In this document: piece by piece, positions 38,381-51,251 of the stretch
Position numbering within the stretch: position 1 is the first letter of the stretch
Layout of the letters: every line of letters begins with the position of its first letter
Assembly: GCA_964035545.1 (NCBI GenBank)
Contig: OZ037765.1
Location: forward strand, 32,735,004-32,799,003
Source of the DNA: Bugula neritina
Taxonomy: Eukaryota; Bryozoa; Gymnolaemata; Cheilostomatida; Bugulidae
Length of the DNA: 64,000 nucleotides
Direction of reading: 5' to 3'
Translations under genes and position numbers: made by a program
The notes under the pieces: model-generated
The model's input: only the letters and a program-made list of their open reading frames with translations
What the model was told of the DNA's origin: nothing
Databases searched by the model: none

Positions 38381-41300
38381 CTACGTCTGCTGATCAGTGT
38401 TCTCATTGGGAGGCACGGAAGGATCTTCACCTGCAAACACAACTCAGACTAAATGCTGTGTGGTCTATTGAGTATCAGTAACAAGAAAATTTACATAGCC
38501 TCAAACATTCTGACATAGATCAAAGCTGTGTACCTACCTGCAGAATCAGTGACGGGCCCCCCTTCATTTTGCTCGTCCTTGGCCATATTCTCAGTCTAGA
38601 GATATTGGAAAAAATCAATTTAGGAGAAGAAAAAGTCAAGCATACAAATTTCATGCTAGTGGAGATACTAGAAAGTAGTTGAGAGAATTGTCACAGAAAA
38701 GTACCTGATTCACAGTGTCATTAGTCGGATGAAGGCCTTCAGAAGCACCTGGTGTCGAGTCTGAAGGGGCACCTGCTGGAGCACCTGGTGGAGCACCTGG
38801 TGGAGAGTAGGCTGGAGTTTGGGGCTCTACCGCCTGTAACAAATATCACAACACAGTTAATAAATTTTACCAAGTTATGAGGAGTTGTGTCAGCTCAACG
38901 TTTAACAGATTTTATTCAATCTGTAATAATAGTTTCTTGTGATTGAAAAATATATATCTAATGAATATGCTAAAATTGACTGATGGTGCATAAACTAGGA
39001 TTATCTAATTGGATATCAAATAGGGAGATGTAAAATATAACTAAGTGAACGGAATAAACAGCTAGCAGGTGATAATTCCAATGGATGAATCAACCTGAGT
39101 TAAGTAGCTGAGTCATGCGGCAGCGTAATATACGGCAGCAAAGTTGCCGAGACTCACCTGTTGATCCGGCACAGCTGACTCTCTGGCAGAGTATTGCTGG
39201 TAAGCAACAGGCTGATTGGCTGAATACGCATCAGACTGGAACTGTGGGTTACCCATAGAGTAGGTTGAAGATTGAGACACTTGATACATGGGGGAGGGAA
39301 CCTGTTGAGGGGCTATTTGTTGAGGGGCTATTTGTTGAGGGGCCATTTGTTGAGGGGCCATTTGTTGAGGGGCCATTTGTTGAGGGGCCATTTGTTGAGG
39401 GGCCATTTGTTGAGGGGCCATTTGTTGAGGGGCCATTTGTTGAGGGGCCATTTGTTGAGGGGCCATTTGCTGAGGGGCCATTTGCTGAGGGGCCATTTGC
39501 TGAGGGGCCATTTGCTGAGGGGCCATTTGTTGCGGGGCCATCTGCTGAGGGGCCATTTGCTGAGGGGCAATTTGTTGCGGGGCCATCTGCTGAGGAGTTA
39601 TTTGTTGAGGGGCCATTTGCTGAGGGGCAACTTGTTGAGGGGCAACTTGTTGAGAGGCCATTTGTTGAGGGGCCATCTGCTGCGGAGCCATTTGCTGAGG
39701 GGCCATTTGTTGAGGGGCTATTTGCTGCGGGGCCATTTGTTGAGGGGCCATATGTTGAGGGGCCATATGTTGCGTGGCCATTGGTTGCGGGGCTATTGTT
39801 TGAGAGGCCATTTGTTGTGGATGCATTTCTTGCGCTGGAACTTGTTGGGCGATCATCTGCTGATCTCCGGGGTAAACTGGTTGCTGCTGACTCGCAGGCT
39901 GCTGTGACGTCGTCTGCTCAGCCATCATTCTTTCCTGTTTTTGCTTCTTTTGTTGCTCAAACAACTTATCATACTTGCTTCTCAACTCGGCCTTGTGTTT
40001 GATTACCAGCGCCTCAAACTTGGCGGAGGTCATGAGGGGTTTGCTGTCACATTCCTGCAATAACAGTCAACTGTCCAATGAGAAACTGGGTAACATAAAT
40101 GTCTGTCCAATGAGCTCGCAAAAATTAGCGTGAAATTAATAAGTATAAAACAAGTAAACACATATCTAGTAAGTATAGAGCAAGTGAGTACACAACAAGT
40201 AAGTGTATAATAAGTAAATACATGTATAGCAATTTATAGAAAGATAATGAAGATACATAAAAATCTGATGTAATTATTTGATGGTCACTTCACAGGAGCC
40301 TGAGAGGAACTGCAAGTCTTTCACCATCCTGATGCTCAATAACTCGGAGAATATCAATTATGTGAATTCATTTAATTGAAGCTTACAACTATTGGACTAT
40401 AAGCTATCCCAGCTGCATAAAACCAATACATGTCCCACCTCCTTCAGCTTCTCCGCAAATTCCTCACTGCTTTCCGTGAACTTCCTCTTCTTTGCGTTGA
40501 ATTTATCAGTGATATCTGAGAGTTCTTTCTCCAACTTCTGCTGATGGTCCATTAGAGATCGTACCTAGAAGACAGTCATAGTAAAGTGTGAGCTGTAGGA
40601 TAGTGAGACCGGTGCTCTAGAATGTTCTCTAATACTAGCAAAGACTCTTGCCCTTTAAAAATTCATCTGGACATGATATAGTGGTTAGTATAACATTGTT
40701 GGGTAAGGTAACAAAGAAAGTGCAAAAATTTTGTTTCAAAAAGATTGAAAATGAGACATTCAAAATAAAAACCACAAGCCAAGTTCTTGCAAGTTCCAAG
40801 AGTTTAAGGCTAAGTGACATAATACAATATATTACCACTCATCTCTCCTCACCAAATGCACTGTATAATGTAGATAAAGTTTCGGTCATAAAACTTTGAT
40901 AATTAACCTGTTTTCTGAGTAACGCCATCCGTTGCTCCGTAACCACGGATCTTGAGTCAGGGACGAGAGACTCGGAGAACAACTCGTTCACCAGAGCGTG
41001 GTTCCTGTGATACCGACTGGCCGCCACAGCTTTGACAGAGACGTTAGACTCAGTTTCCATGTTGTAGTCGGCTGGCTGGATAGACACCCGGTGCTCATTA
41101 GCAGCAGACTGAAACAGCAACAGAAGAGAGGCTACAGGTCACAGAGGAGGTCACAGGAAAGGTCACAAGCACAAACAGAATTATTGAAGCAAAAAGCCAC
41201 AACTTTGAAATAACAATTTTGTGTATCTGCATTCAAAACAAAGTCTGAAAATTCTCACCCAAATAGACCCGTATTTAAAAGCTTATTTTAAAATTTAATC

Positions 41301-44006
41301 TTTCAATAAATACCTTTGCCACTTGACAATAAAAATTACAATGTTGATCATAAATTCCTGCAGATGGTACAAATAGTTATTATTGGTTGCAATAAATTCT
41401 GATTGACTTTCAAGTCAATGAGCATCAAAAACAAATTATTAATTCAAAATAGAAGTAAAAGGTTTTTAAGAAAAACCATTCATTTCAGAACTTAGAAATA
41501 AAGAGACACAACTAATACAGCCTCCAGCATCAAAGAGTTGTATTTACATTTTTAGACCGCCTCTCTTCCTCTTCAATTTGATGCTCAGCTCTCTGCTTTT
41601 CTCTCAGATAATTCTGGTACTGAGCTGAGTTGTGGAATATCTTCAGATTCTCCTGGAACTGTATCTGTACACAGAGCATAGATTTGAGATTGTATCTTCA
41701 CACAGAAGATAGCACTGATACTGTATCTTCACACAGAAAACAGTGTGAGAATTAAATTCTCATAGAAAAAAGATTGTATATAGACATGAAAGCAGAGATT
41801 CTGCCTATACCACAGAAACTTAGTCTTTACAGGATTGCACAGAGAAATTAACAAACAAAACAAATACCTTAGCGACTGAAGCCATTTTTATTTAGCAATA
41901 ACTATACACTATATATCCTGCATACGATATGCCAACAGAGTGAATTATGCACATATTGAAACTCAGTTTTATTATATGTAATAGCTGTCACTAGCTATCT
42001 TGCAGGTAGCCAGCTTTTTTGCTTTTTCATTGTGTGTGATATCTAAATTACAAAACATGACCTAATTTCTCCAGAAAATATAAAATAGACCAAACTATCT
42101 AACCAACTGCCATCTTCAATAAAATAACCCAAGTTCTAAAATAACCTACTTACACTTAAAGACACGCAACACGACAAAGAACCTAATTTATATAACATTA
42201 CCACATTACAAAAATATAAACAAGAACAACTCAATGATATGAGCTTCACAGAGAATATTTGACAGGTTTTGCTATCACAAGGAGACAACACACACCTTGT
42301 CGGCTTCATAAGCATCCATATATTCCTTCTTCTCTGCATCCGAGAGCTCTCGCCACATGTGACCGATAATCTTACCAATCTGCCAGAGTCTGAGGTCAGC
42401 ATTCTTAGCCTTTACTGACTCCCACACCTTTCGGCTGTACCTCATGTAGGGCATAAGGGGCTTCTCCGGAGCTTTCGGTGCTTTGGGTAAAGTCTAGTGT
42501 AAGAAAGCAGCAATGAGTCTAAGTGCTGACAAAGCAAAGCAATCTAAGATAATTAAAATTTTGAGAAACATAAAAATAATATATGGGTCATTTCACCTAT
42601 TTTAGTCCACACTGGAAACCTCCAGATTTTAGCTGTTTTTTGCAATTTAGCTGGTAATAAACATTGTTTTTTGTCGAAAACCAATAAAGTACCAATAAAT
42701 ACACCTAAATAATCGAGGTTATTTTTAATTTTGCTTGATTTCCCATGTTTTTTCCTAATTATTCAGCTACTTTCGATTTCGGGCCATTATGACTTTTTCG
42801 TAACGATCCGCAATCTAAATTAGCTAAAGAAATAGAAAAAAAAAACATGGGAAATCAAGCACAATTAGGAAGAACCTTGATTATTTATATGTATTTATTG
42901 ATATTTTACTAGTTTTGGGCAAAAATCCATTTTAATTAGCAGCTAAACTGTAAAAAAACAGCTAAAATTTGGAGATTTTCAGTGTGTACCAAACTAAGTA
43001 AAATGATTCATATTATATTATCAATATATTCAAAGAAAAATCCTTAAATTAGAACATGAAAATGTGTGGATTCATTAACAAAACATTTGAACAAAAACTA
43101 ACTAAAGAAAAATGGTGGGAATACCTGGTAATAATAGATCTAAAATTACAAAACAAACACATCTATTAATTCAAAGAAAAAACAGCAACATTTGTTAAAA
43201 AAGGAGCTACATTTACCGTTGGAGTCTTTGAAGATGATTGTTTAGATGGGGTGAAGGAGGAATGGCCTGGGGAGCCTGAGACAAAGGGGGGCACCTGAGG
43301 ACAGCAAATATATCTTCAAATATTCAACAGAAGTCAACAAACTCAACTGATAACAAATAAAAGCTCTATAAAATGAAAAAATCAGAAGATTAAACAAATC
43401 AAAGATATGAAAAAAATAGTCTTATCTTACTGGTGAGCTGCTGAGACCTGGTGACTTTCCATATGAAGGACGGGACCGGTCTGCAAACACAGAATATCAT
43501 TTACATGAGCACAGGCTATAAACCTTTTCATGTTCTTCAATAGTGAAGAGCAGTTTATTATTAGCCTGTAGACCTACATTTAAAGTGCTGATTAACATAA
43601 AATAAAATAAAACTGGCAAATGCACTATATGTATACCTAATTTTTTTCTGAGAACTTGTAACAAAGCAGCATTTTATTATAATACTGAATGCTGTACTGG
43701 TGGTGCAGAGAAGCAGCCTATCAAATGCTTTAGCTTCTAAGACAATTCAAAGCAACATCTAATGGATTCACTAGAACAGTGATCACTTTCTTATCTAATG
43801 CAAAGTAATTTCAATTAATGGCTGATGGCATGCACACCACCTTTGAATTTTTCTGCAAATGAGCCTTTTCGTATGACTGGTATCACACTTTTTTTAATTC
43901 TTTACACTAATTAGAATCAAAGAAGCATCATTACATGTTTAAGTCAGAATTTACCTCTGAATGGGGGCGTGGCAGACATTCCTGGACGAGCTCCAATCAT
44001 TGACAT
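38381..44006 (-). CDS. SMARCE1: SMARCE1 / BAF57 HMG-box subunit of SWI/SNF, with repeat-expanded tail
   Basis: Eleven coding exons (minus): 43955-44006, 43431-43480, 43217-43294, 42296-42493, 41548-41664, 40908-41108, 40439-40564, 39158-40054, 38705-38833, 38538-38595, 38381-38430. They total 1956 nt, 651 aa, against 411 in human. The HMG box is at about 68-135 ([33 protein letters not shown]). Next come the family motifs [25 protein letters not shown] and MALLRKQ, then a coiled coil with [19 protein letters not shown]57 is the HMG subunit of BAF/PBAF remodellers and contacts DNA and other subunits. Exon 8 (299 codons) opens with a Lys/Glu-rich helix, then carries about 35 pentads of MAPQQ type, which account for most of the extra length. 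Exon 9 has three APPGAP-like repeats. The start ATG at 44006 gives a short Met/Pro-rich N-terminus, as in other BAF57 proteins. Confidence 0.93.
39306..39830 (-). repeat. Coding 15-bp minisatellite (MAPQQ pentads) in SMARCE1
   Basis: On the coding strand the unit is ATGGCCCCTCAACAA, about 35 copies. Units near 39300-39530 are almost identical. Those towards 39800 vary ([25 protein letters not shown]). No unit breaks frame. Antisense frames stay open only because the repeat lacks stops. Confidence 0.97.
42577..43015. mobile_element. Long-terminal-inverted-repeat MITE
   Basis: About 440 bp with two inverted arms of roughly 190 bp. The left arm opens ATGGGTCATTTCACCTATTT and holds CACACTGGAAACCTCCAGAT. 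The right arm ends with the inverted, diverged equivalents (TTTGGAGATTTTCAGTGTG, AGTAAAATGATTCAT). The inner arms match at TGATTTCCCATGTTTTTT. No open frame. It lies in the SMARCE1 intron between exons 3 and 4. Superfamily unknown. Confidence 0.75.
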
Positions 44007-46530
44007 ATCAGCTGTGTACTATGTTATAGAAAGTAAAAACATATATTTTTGATACACTTATTTGCTAAAATGTTTCAAATAGACAAATGCTACTTTAACT
44101 TTATGACCAAATTAAAAAAAACGAAATTAATTGTAAAATAAAAAGATGGTGCACTTTGCTATATAAGTTGAAAATATTTTAGAATATGTAGCTTAGTATG
44201 CATTTGAGTTTTGCATTCCAAAATCTTATTATGAAATATAATGTGGCTTATGGTATTTATCAGATTATCTACAAGCTAACCTGAAGTGATTGGCTAACTG
44301 CCCAACAAGCATTCTCATTACATACCAGCTTGTACAGCTTGGATATTGGCTATTGAAACGGTAAAAGTAAAGACTACATGCGGGACTCTACTTCTGACTG
44401 TCAAGTAAGTCGAACGTGATATTTCATAGTAACAATTAAATTAAATTTGCAATAATTTTAAATAATTATAAATATAATTATCATTTAATCTTAAACTTAG
44501 TTATCAACTAATTAAGTTAGTGTTACTAATGCTATTATTAGTAGTAGAACTACTAGTACTGCAGTGGTTAGACTTAGTAGTTAAGTTTTACTTCAAGTTT
44601 AAGTATTACTATTACTATTACTATTAGTATTACTATTACTATTAGTATTACTAATAGTATTAGAGTATTACTATTAGACTTAGTATTACACTTACAGTAT
44701 GAGTATTACTATTACTATTAGTATTACTATAGTATTGCTATTACTATTAAGTATTAAATTAGGTATTAGTATAACTATAACCACACAGACTGAGACTACA
44801 AAGGTATTGGTAATAACTCAATAACTGATAAGTATTACTTGAAGTTGATAAGCATATTTTAATTTAAACTTAAAGTAAACATAATTAACATAGGTCATGA
44901 AAATCAGAATTATTATAAATTATTAAATTTCACAACTATAATTTTGATCAAATTCAATAACATCATTAAAAATAAAAACTGATAAATTACTGAGTCGAGC
45001 TAAATATCAATATGAATATGAAATTGGATGTGAATATCTCATCCAGCGATTGTGATTATTTGGGAATGAAATTAGGTCACGTGATAGCATATAAACTGAA
45101 AGTAATGGGCTCGTCGAAAAACTACAGAGGTTTCTCACGGGTATGCGGTTCGGGTTCAATATTAATATTATCACCATAACTCGAACTGTAGCGTGAAAAA
45201 TAACAAATGATCTATAAAAACTTGCTAAACATAAATGTGCGAAAGATGAGTTTGAAGTGAATAATGATAATATTACCACTTTTTGAAAATTAACATTAAT
45301 TTGCTGCGTGCTAAATTAGTAACTAATAATAATATTTCTATACTCATATTGTAATTATTTCATTTTGTAAAGATAAAAGCTCTCATTATCACTCCGATGC
45401 TGGTACTGATAGCGATACTCGTACTCATACTCATACTCATACTCATAGTCATACTCATACTGATACTCATACTCGTAGTCGTAGTCACACTCACAGTGAA
45501 TCTAGCTAACACTAACAGTAACACCAACCGCAACAGTAACAGTCATGTAACAGTAAATGAGTAATACCTAAACTTTGAGACTCACTCTCAGACACTGACA
45601 GTGACATGCTGAGAGTGATTACATTTACTATCACTATCAGTGTTATCATTAGTATTACTATAATAATAATAATATTAGTATTACTATATTAATTAATATT
45701 ATTATTACCAAGTCCAATGGCAATAGTGAATAGTAATAGTACTAATAGTCATAGTAATACTAATAGTAACACTAATAGTAATACTTAATAATAATAGTAT
45801 TACTCCGTAATAGTAATACTAATAGTATTGCTATTACTATTAGTATTAGTATTAGTGAGCTATAAGATTAAGTATTGCCATTAGTCGATTAGACTTAGTC
45901 AGTTAGTGATTGTAATATCGTAATAATGTTGCACTTACTGTTACTGTTAGTGTTACTATTAGTATTAGTGTTGGTATTACTGTATTAGTATTACTCTATT
46001 GGTGATAACCCTAGTGATATTGATAGTTATTTATTCATTATTGATTGTCATTATGATTATTATTATATTTATAACTTAATCTGATAAATGTAACTTGTAA
46101 CTGTAAGTTATTATTTATACTTATTGTTATTATTAGTATAAATAATAGCATTGACAATATCAATAGTTGTCTGTTTCATAGTTATACTAATTGAGCTAGT
46201 AGTTACTGTTAGACTGAGTTACTATAGTATTAGTTGGCTGCTTGAGTTAGAGTTGATTATTTATTATTGTAGTTACAATTACCAGCTATAATAGACATAG
46301 TTACTAGTAGCAATGCTAAAAGTAATACAGTTAATGAGTTATACTCATACTTGTAGTTTATAGTTATATTTATAGAATTACTATTAGTATTAGTTAGTCA
46401 TCATCATAATCATTACGTTAATAATTAACTAATAGTAATATAAAACTACTTTATTATTATACGTTATAAAGCCTCTACAGCTCACTGGAAGCCTATCACT
46501 ATCAAGTTGTAGTTTACTAACAAAGACCCA
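44007..46530. promoter_or_regulatory. Head-to-head intergenic region of SMARCE1 and TRMT10A
   Basis: About 2.5 kb between two divergent starts. Large parts (44510-44780, 45400-45550, 45590-46460) are degenerate repeats of 3- and 6-mers such as TACTATTAGTAT, ACTCATACTCAT, AGTAACACTAAC and TAATAGTAATAC. No long open frame with plausible protein was seen. It must contain both promoters; no core elements can be assigned by eye. Confidence 0.5.
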
Positions 46531-49011
46531 ATGAGTGAAAACTCTCCCGTAATCAGTTTGTCTGGTGCTGAAGTAATTAAAGAAGAAGATAACACAGAGT
46601 CATGTGACAAGGAAGAAAGTGTTGAGACTGAGTCATGTGCAGCAGAAACAAAAACTATGTCGAAGAATCAGCAGCGAAAACAGCGACGTCTGGAAGCTAA
46701 ACTCAAGTTCAGGCCTGAGAAAAGGTGGTTAGCATGTTTGTACTTTGAATTAAATCAGTTTTGTAGAATGATATCTGTATGTTAGCTTTGAAGTATGATG
46801 GCTAGCAGATTGAGTCTAAGTAGTCATTTATGTTGTTTATTCTCATTGCTGAGTAGTAAAAATTATCTTTAATAAAGTAATTAAAATACCTGAACTAACC
46901 ATCAGATATGCTGCACTGCAGGGTTGACTTACTCGTTCTATCAGTCATTGAATTTGTTTCTATAGAAAGTTAGAGAGAGAACGTAGAAAAGAGAAAAGAA
47001 GACAAGCTATAAGTGAAGGGGTGGTACTGCCCCCGTCCCGTAAGAAGCTGAAACAGAAGCTGATGGAGCCGAGTGACATAAGTATAGTAGTGGACTGTTC
47101 GTTTGAAGAACAGATGCATGATGGTGACATCAAGAAGCTGGTCAAACAGATACAGCACTGCTACGCTATAAACAGGAGATCTCCTTGTCCTTGTAACGTA
47201 CTTGACTAGTTTTATGTTATGAATCAGTATACTTAGTAAACATTGCACAGTCTTGAATATGGTTTTTGTACCAAGTTAGTCTAGAATATTCTCTATAGAG
47301 TCTAACTGAATAGTGGTGCTGGTAAAGATTTACCCAACTATCATGATAGTAGATGGACATATTTGAGCTGTGACAGTGTCTCTACTCTTTACAAAGTTGT
47401 AGGTTTCTGTAGGAGTTGTATGGACATTGTGTCTGCCGTCAACTTCACTTCTCTGTTTTGTGTTTCAGTACGTTGTGTCCAGTTATGGTGGTAAGATGAA
47501 GGATATAATAGAGAACCTGTCAGGTGCCACTCAGTGGAATGTAAGTGCAGGTGCTTTCAGGTGTCACATTCAATGTTGTTACTTTACTAGACTACTACTC
47601 AGCTCAACCAATCAGTAATTAGTATTATCCCAATACCATTAATACCCTGCCCTGACTATTTTACTTTTAATGTTGATTAGTTAGTCTGTATTCATGATAC
47701 ACTTTTTAGATATCTTGGAGAGAAGAATCATACGATTCCTTGTTTAGTAAAGAAAATATAGTTTACCTGTCAGCAGAGTCAGAGAATACTCTCACCTGTC
47801 TGGAGGAAGGAAAAGCGTATATCATAGGAGGTCTGGTTGATCACAACTCTAAGAAGGTGATTCTTGAGTTAATTTTGAGAAAAGAGCAATGACAAATTTG
47901 GTTTACCTCTCTTTTCTATGTATCACTTTATCGAACATGTATGCCCAATAAGATTATGCAATGTCGAAAGTTGTAAGATTTTCATTGCTCTTTTAGTTTC
48001 TATCAATTTTTAATATTTTCTCACTTTAGACAGCTCGCTAGAAATTCCTTCGCTTTAACAATTGCAATTTGAATTTCTCTTCCCAAATCATTCAGAAAAG
48101 TATAATTTAAACAAATATTAGGGAGGTTTTGTTTTGAATTTTCTTATCTAGTAAAGAATATGTTTTTGAAGAGATGTGTTGCTAATTGTTACTATATCAA
48201 AATTTGAAATTTTATGCTGCACTGTGTAAAGTATTTTGCATAATTTTGATTGGCCACAATCTAACTTTGAAAAGAGTGTTTTTTGCCCTGAGTGTAAATG
48301 CATACGCAATGATATTGGCTTTACGTTTTGAATGTTTTTCACCATGTGATTTAGTATGGGATGCAAAATATTTCTCAGTATTCCTTCCTCAACGGGAAGC
48401 CTTTATCAGCAGAAATATGGCCCGATCCTCACTCTGGTTTTCTTGTGTGTGTGACAGAATATGTAATGTTCAAGATGTAATACCTTGAAGTTGTATTTCT
48501 CTAAAGATTTAGCTGTATTGTTAGATGGTTAATATTGAGCACGCAACTCCCACTCCCTTAAATATCGCATATATTTCAGGGTTTGTGTCACGAGTTGGCT
48601 GTAAAGAGGGGAGTGAAGCATGCCCAGCTGCCTATATCACAGTATATAGATATGAAGAGTAGGAAGGTGCTGACAGTAGACCATGGTGAGTCATCAATAT
48701 ACAAGAGTTTCACTCTACTCACTGGTATACACTGCGCTGTATGTTTACTCTCCTGTGATTGGCTACGTGTGTGGTCCTAGTCTATGACTCATCAACCCTG
48801 CTGTAACAACTCTCCCTCTCTGTTTGTAGTGTTTGAAATACTTCTCAAGTATCAGCAGCAGAAAGACTGGGAGTCAGCTTTCTTTAGTGTTATACCAAAG
48901 CGTAAAGGAGCTCAGGCTAAATTAGACTCTAATCTGTGTAGTTCAGGTCATGTGACAGAGGGGGCGACTAAAGAGACTGAAGTTAGTGAATCTAATGATA
49001 GGAAAATTTAG
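46531..49011 (+). CDS. TRMT10A: TRMT10A, tRNA (guanine-9-N1)-methyltransferase
   Basis: Six coding exons: 46531-46724, 46966-47197, 47469-47540, 47710-47856, 48580-48685, 48830-49011. They total 933 nt, 310 aa (human 339), with all phases consistent. The N-terminus is acidic, then strongly basic ([28 protein letters not shown]), as expected for tRNA binding. The SPOUT methyltransferase core contains [39 protein letters not shown] and [20 protein letters not shown], and ends [17 protein letters not shown]. The Asp of GGLVDHN fits the family's catalytic position. TRMT10A methylates N1 of G9 in tRNAs using SAM. The sequence is closer to TRMT10A/B than to mitochondrial TRMT10C. AATAAA lies 111 bp past the stop. 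Exon 2 ends at a GTACTT donor, chosen because it alone keeps the frame. Confidence 0.9.
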
Positions 49012-49121
49012 TGTTGAGAGAATCTGTGTAGACATGTTAGTTCAACTGTTTAGAGGAAATGCTGTACTTTATAGCAGACTGACTGTATTTATCATCATTG
49101 TCAGGTATTAATATAAAATAT

Positions 49122-49127
49122 AATAAA
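49122..49127 (+). terminator. Polyadenylation signal AATAAA for TRMT10A
   Basis: Canonical AATAAA 111 bp after the TRMT10A stop codon. Confidence 0.55.
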
Positions 49128-49481
49128 CTACATTGAATTGTATTCAGTTCTTGAAAGTACTATTACTTAGTAGTCTATTTAAATATTCCTTTTTATTGTT
49201 GTTTTTTAAATATATTATATATAATATATAACTGACGCTCTTGTATTTATTACATAACAGAGTGTCAATTGTTTCTAATAGATAGTCATTTGAAAGAAAC
49301 TTTTAGGCTTGACAAAAATTATTGCAATGACTTTATAGAACATAATTTTACACTTTAGCTTGATTATTACACACAGTGCACACATGGTATATTATAGCTA
49401 TATTAATGTTATTGTGCTTGCTGTAGGCCAAAATATTGGTTCAACCATGTGAGTGACGGTTCATGTTTTGGTTACAGACTA

Positions 49482-49593
49482 GCAGTAGTAGTAGTAGCAG
49501 CAGTAGCAGTAGTAGCAGCAGCAGCAGTAGTAGTAGCAGTAGTAGTAGTAGCAGTAGTAACAGTAGTAGTAGTAGCAGCAGTAGTAGTAGTAA
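49482..49593. repeat. AGT/AGC trinucleotide microsatellite
   Basis: Pure (AGY)n run of TAG and CAG triplets. It reads as long Leu or Val/Ala tracts in several frames on both strands, all spurious. Confidence 0.95.
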
Positions 49594-49964
49594 TACATTT
49601 CTATAGCATATGTATACAGTATTGTTATACAAGTTTTACACTGAAAGAGAACTGGCCAGTGAGCTATAAAATGATCTGGTTTACTGCATAGCTACAAGGA
49701 TGATTAACCTGCTCATCCAATTAGAGAGGAGCAGAAGGAAACCACCTTTGACAGTGAATTAGAACCAGCGAAATAATATTATGCCAACAGGAAACAGAAA
49801 AATAATAAAAACTAGAAAAAAGTATCCATGTGCAATCTGTTTTCCTATAGATACAAGATATTTATGTCAAATGTATGTTCCCATAGCAATTTGATCTAAG
49901 ATATGACATTTTGAGTGCATTGAGCTTAATAATATAAAATTTTATGGTTTGTTAAGCCTATGCC

Positions 49965-50259
49965 AAGGCCGGATGTGCCCCCCCCCCCCCCTACATTTAT
50001 GTGACCCTCAGAGGCATAAAAGATAAAATTATTTTTCACATGTATATGAATTAGAGTGGAAAAAACCACCTTTCGAACACATGTCTTATTTTTATATATG
50101 CTAAAACAAGCATCCTGCAGTAATTATTGGAACTTCATTACATAATGATTCATAGAGATTTGGAATATAGTAATTTGATAAAAACTGATGCTGTACGGCC
50201 CCAAGCCCACGCTAAATTCTACAATGTGGCCCACAGCATGAAAAGGTTGGACAGCCCTG
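49965..50259. mobile_element. hAT-like nonautonomous element, copy B
   Basis: Ends AAAAGGTTGGACAGCCCTG, the inverse of a CAGGGCTGTCCAACC terminal repeat. It shares the poly-C tract and CCTACATTTATGTG, ATGAATTAGAGTGG and CATAATGATTCATAG with copy A at 33761. The left terminus is not recognisable, so the two copies are complementary in what they keep. Confidence 0.6.
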
Positions 50260-51251
50260 GTCTATACAAATGCATAATTCTCATTAACATAGTAGGCTAC
50301 TGTGTATGTGGACTGATTTTACTATTCAACTCTCTCGACTTGACAGTGCAGTGGATAAATGCTCACTTTATATGGCTAAGTACATTGAGATGTGATGTTC
50401 AAGTCACATGACCAGCTGACACAGAACTCTACTGCTGTAGTTACTAGTTACAGTGAATAATTCAGGTATGGAGTTAGTATGTAGCGTATAAATACGCTGA
50501 GTATAAATAATAGACTGTAAGTATAGAGACTCTGTAGCTACTCCAATGAATGGTTTTTTTATTCTATATATTATGTATAAGTCTTTAAAGCTCAGCCATT
50601 CTTTGTAATATATGAATCAAGAAACTAGGTCACTTCGCAGTAAACAAGATTAGGCAAGTGAATTCTAACATTGAAACTAGACTAACATGTAGAATATGGG
50701 TAACAATAGAGTCTTTTTTATAGATATTATATTATAGAATAATAGCATACCAACCATCATTGAAATTTGATTACCACGGCATTTAACTGCTTTGAATTTA
50801 TTAGCTCACATGATGCAGTACAATGAATAGAAGCTATAAATTTCAATATCTACTGAGTAATCAATAGACCCTCCACTCTTCTATACACATTGATTTATTC
50901 TATTATTAGTCTCCCAGCAGTGAAGGTGGAGACTGTGACTCCATTTTCTCTTCATCTCAGAATAAGATCTCTCTTTCAGATTATCTCCACATACTGACAC
51001 TATATGCAGGTGTAATATGGAGCATGCAGGTATGTCTTATTATAGTAACACTGTGAAGTTATTTATTCAAACTCAGTGAGTAGTTTAGTTAAACTGGAGT
51101 ATAGAATGATGGTTTATTAAGAGAACTAATTAGGTATTCTGTGCAGCTTTACTGTTACTGTGGGCAAAATATTTTCCAGTTTAATTCCATGAATTAGGCT
51201 GATAGAGTAGATGTTATACATTTGAATGGAAAACCACATTTAGTAAGCACA

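Noticed and set aside
39265-40002. Long plus-strand open frames (245 and 211 aa) with Leu/Gly/Glu/Pro repeats
   Set aside because: They are antisense readings of the MAPQQ coding repeat of SMARCE1, open only because the 15-bp unit has no stop in those frames.
48186-48488. 100-residue frame in a TRMT10A intron
   Set aside because: No domain, no splice-site support, AT-rich Phe/Leu/Ile-heavy composition; likely chance.
49441-49691. Poly-Leu and Val/Ala-rich open frames
   Set aside because: Product of a TAG/CAG trinucleotide microsatellite.
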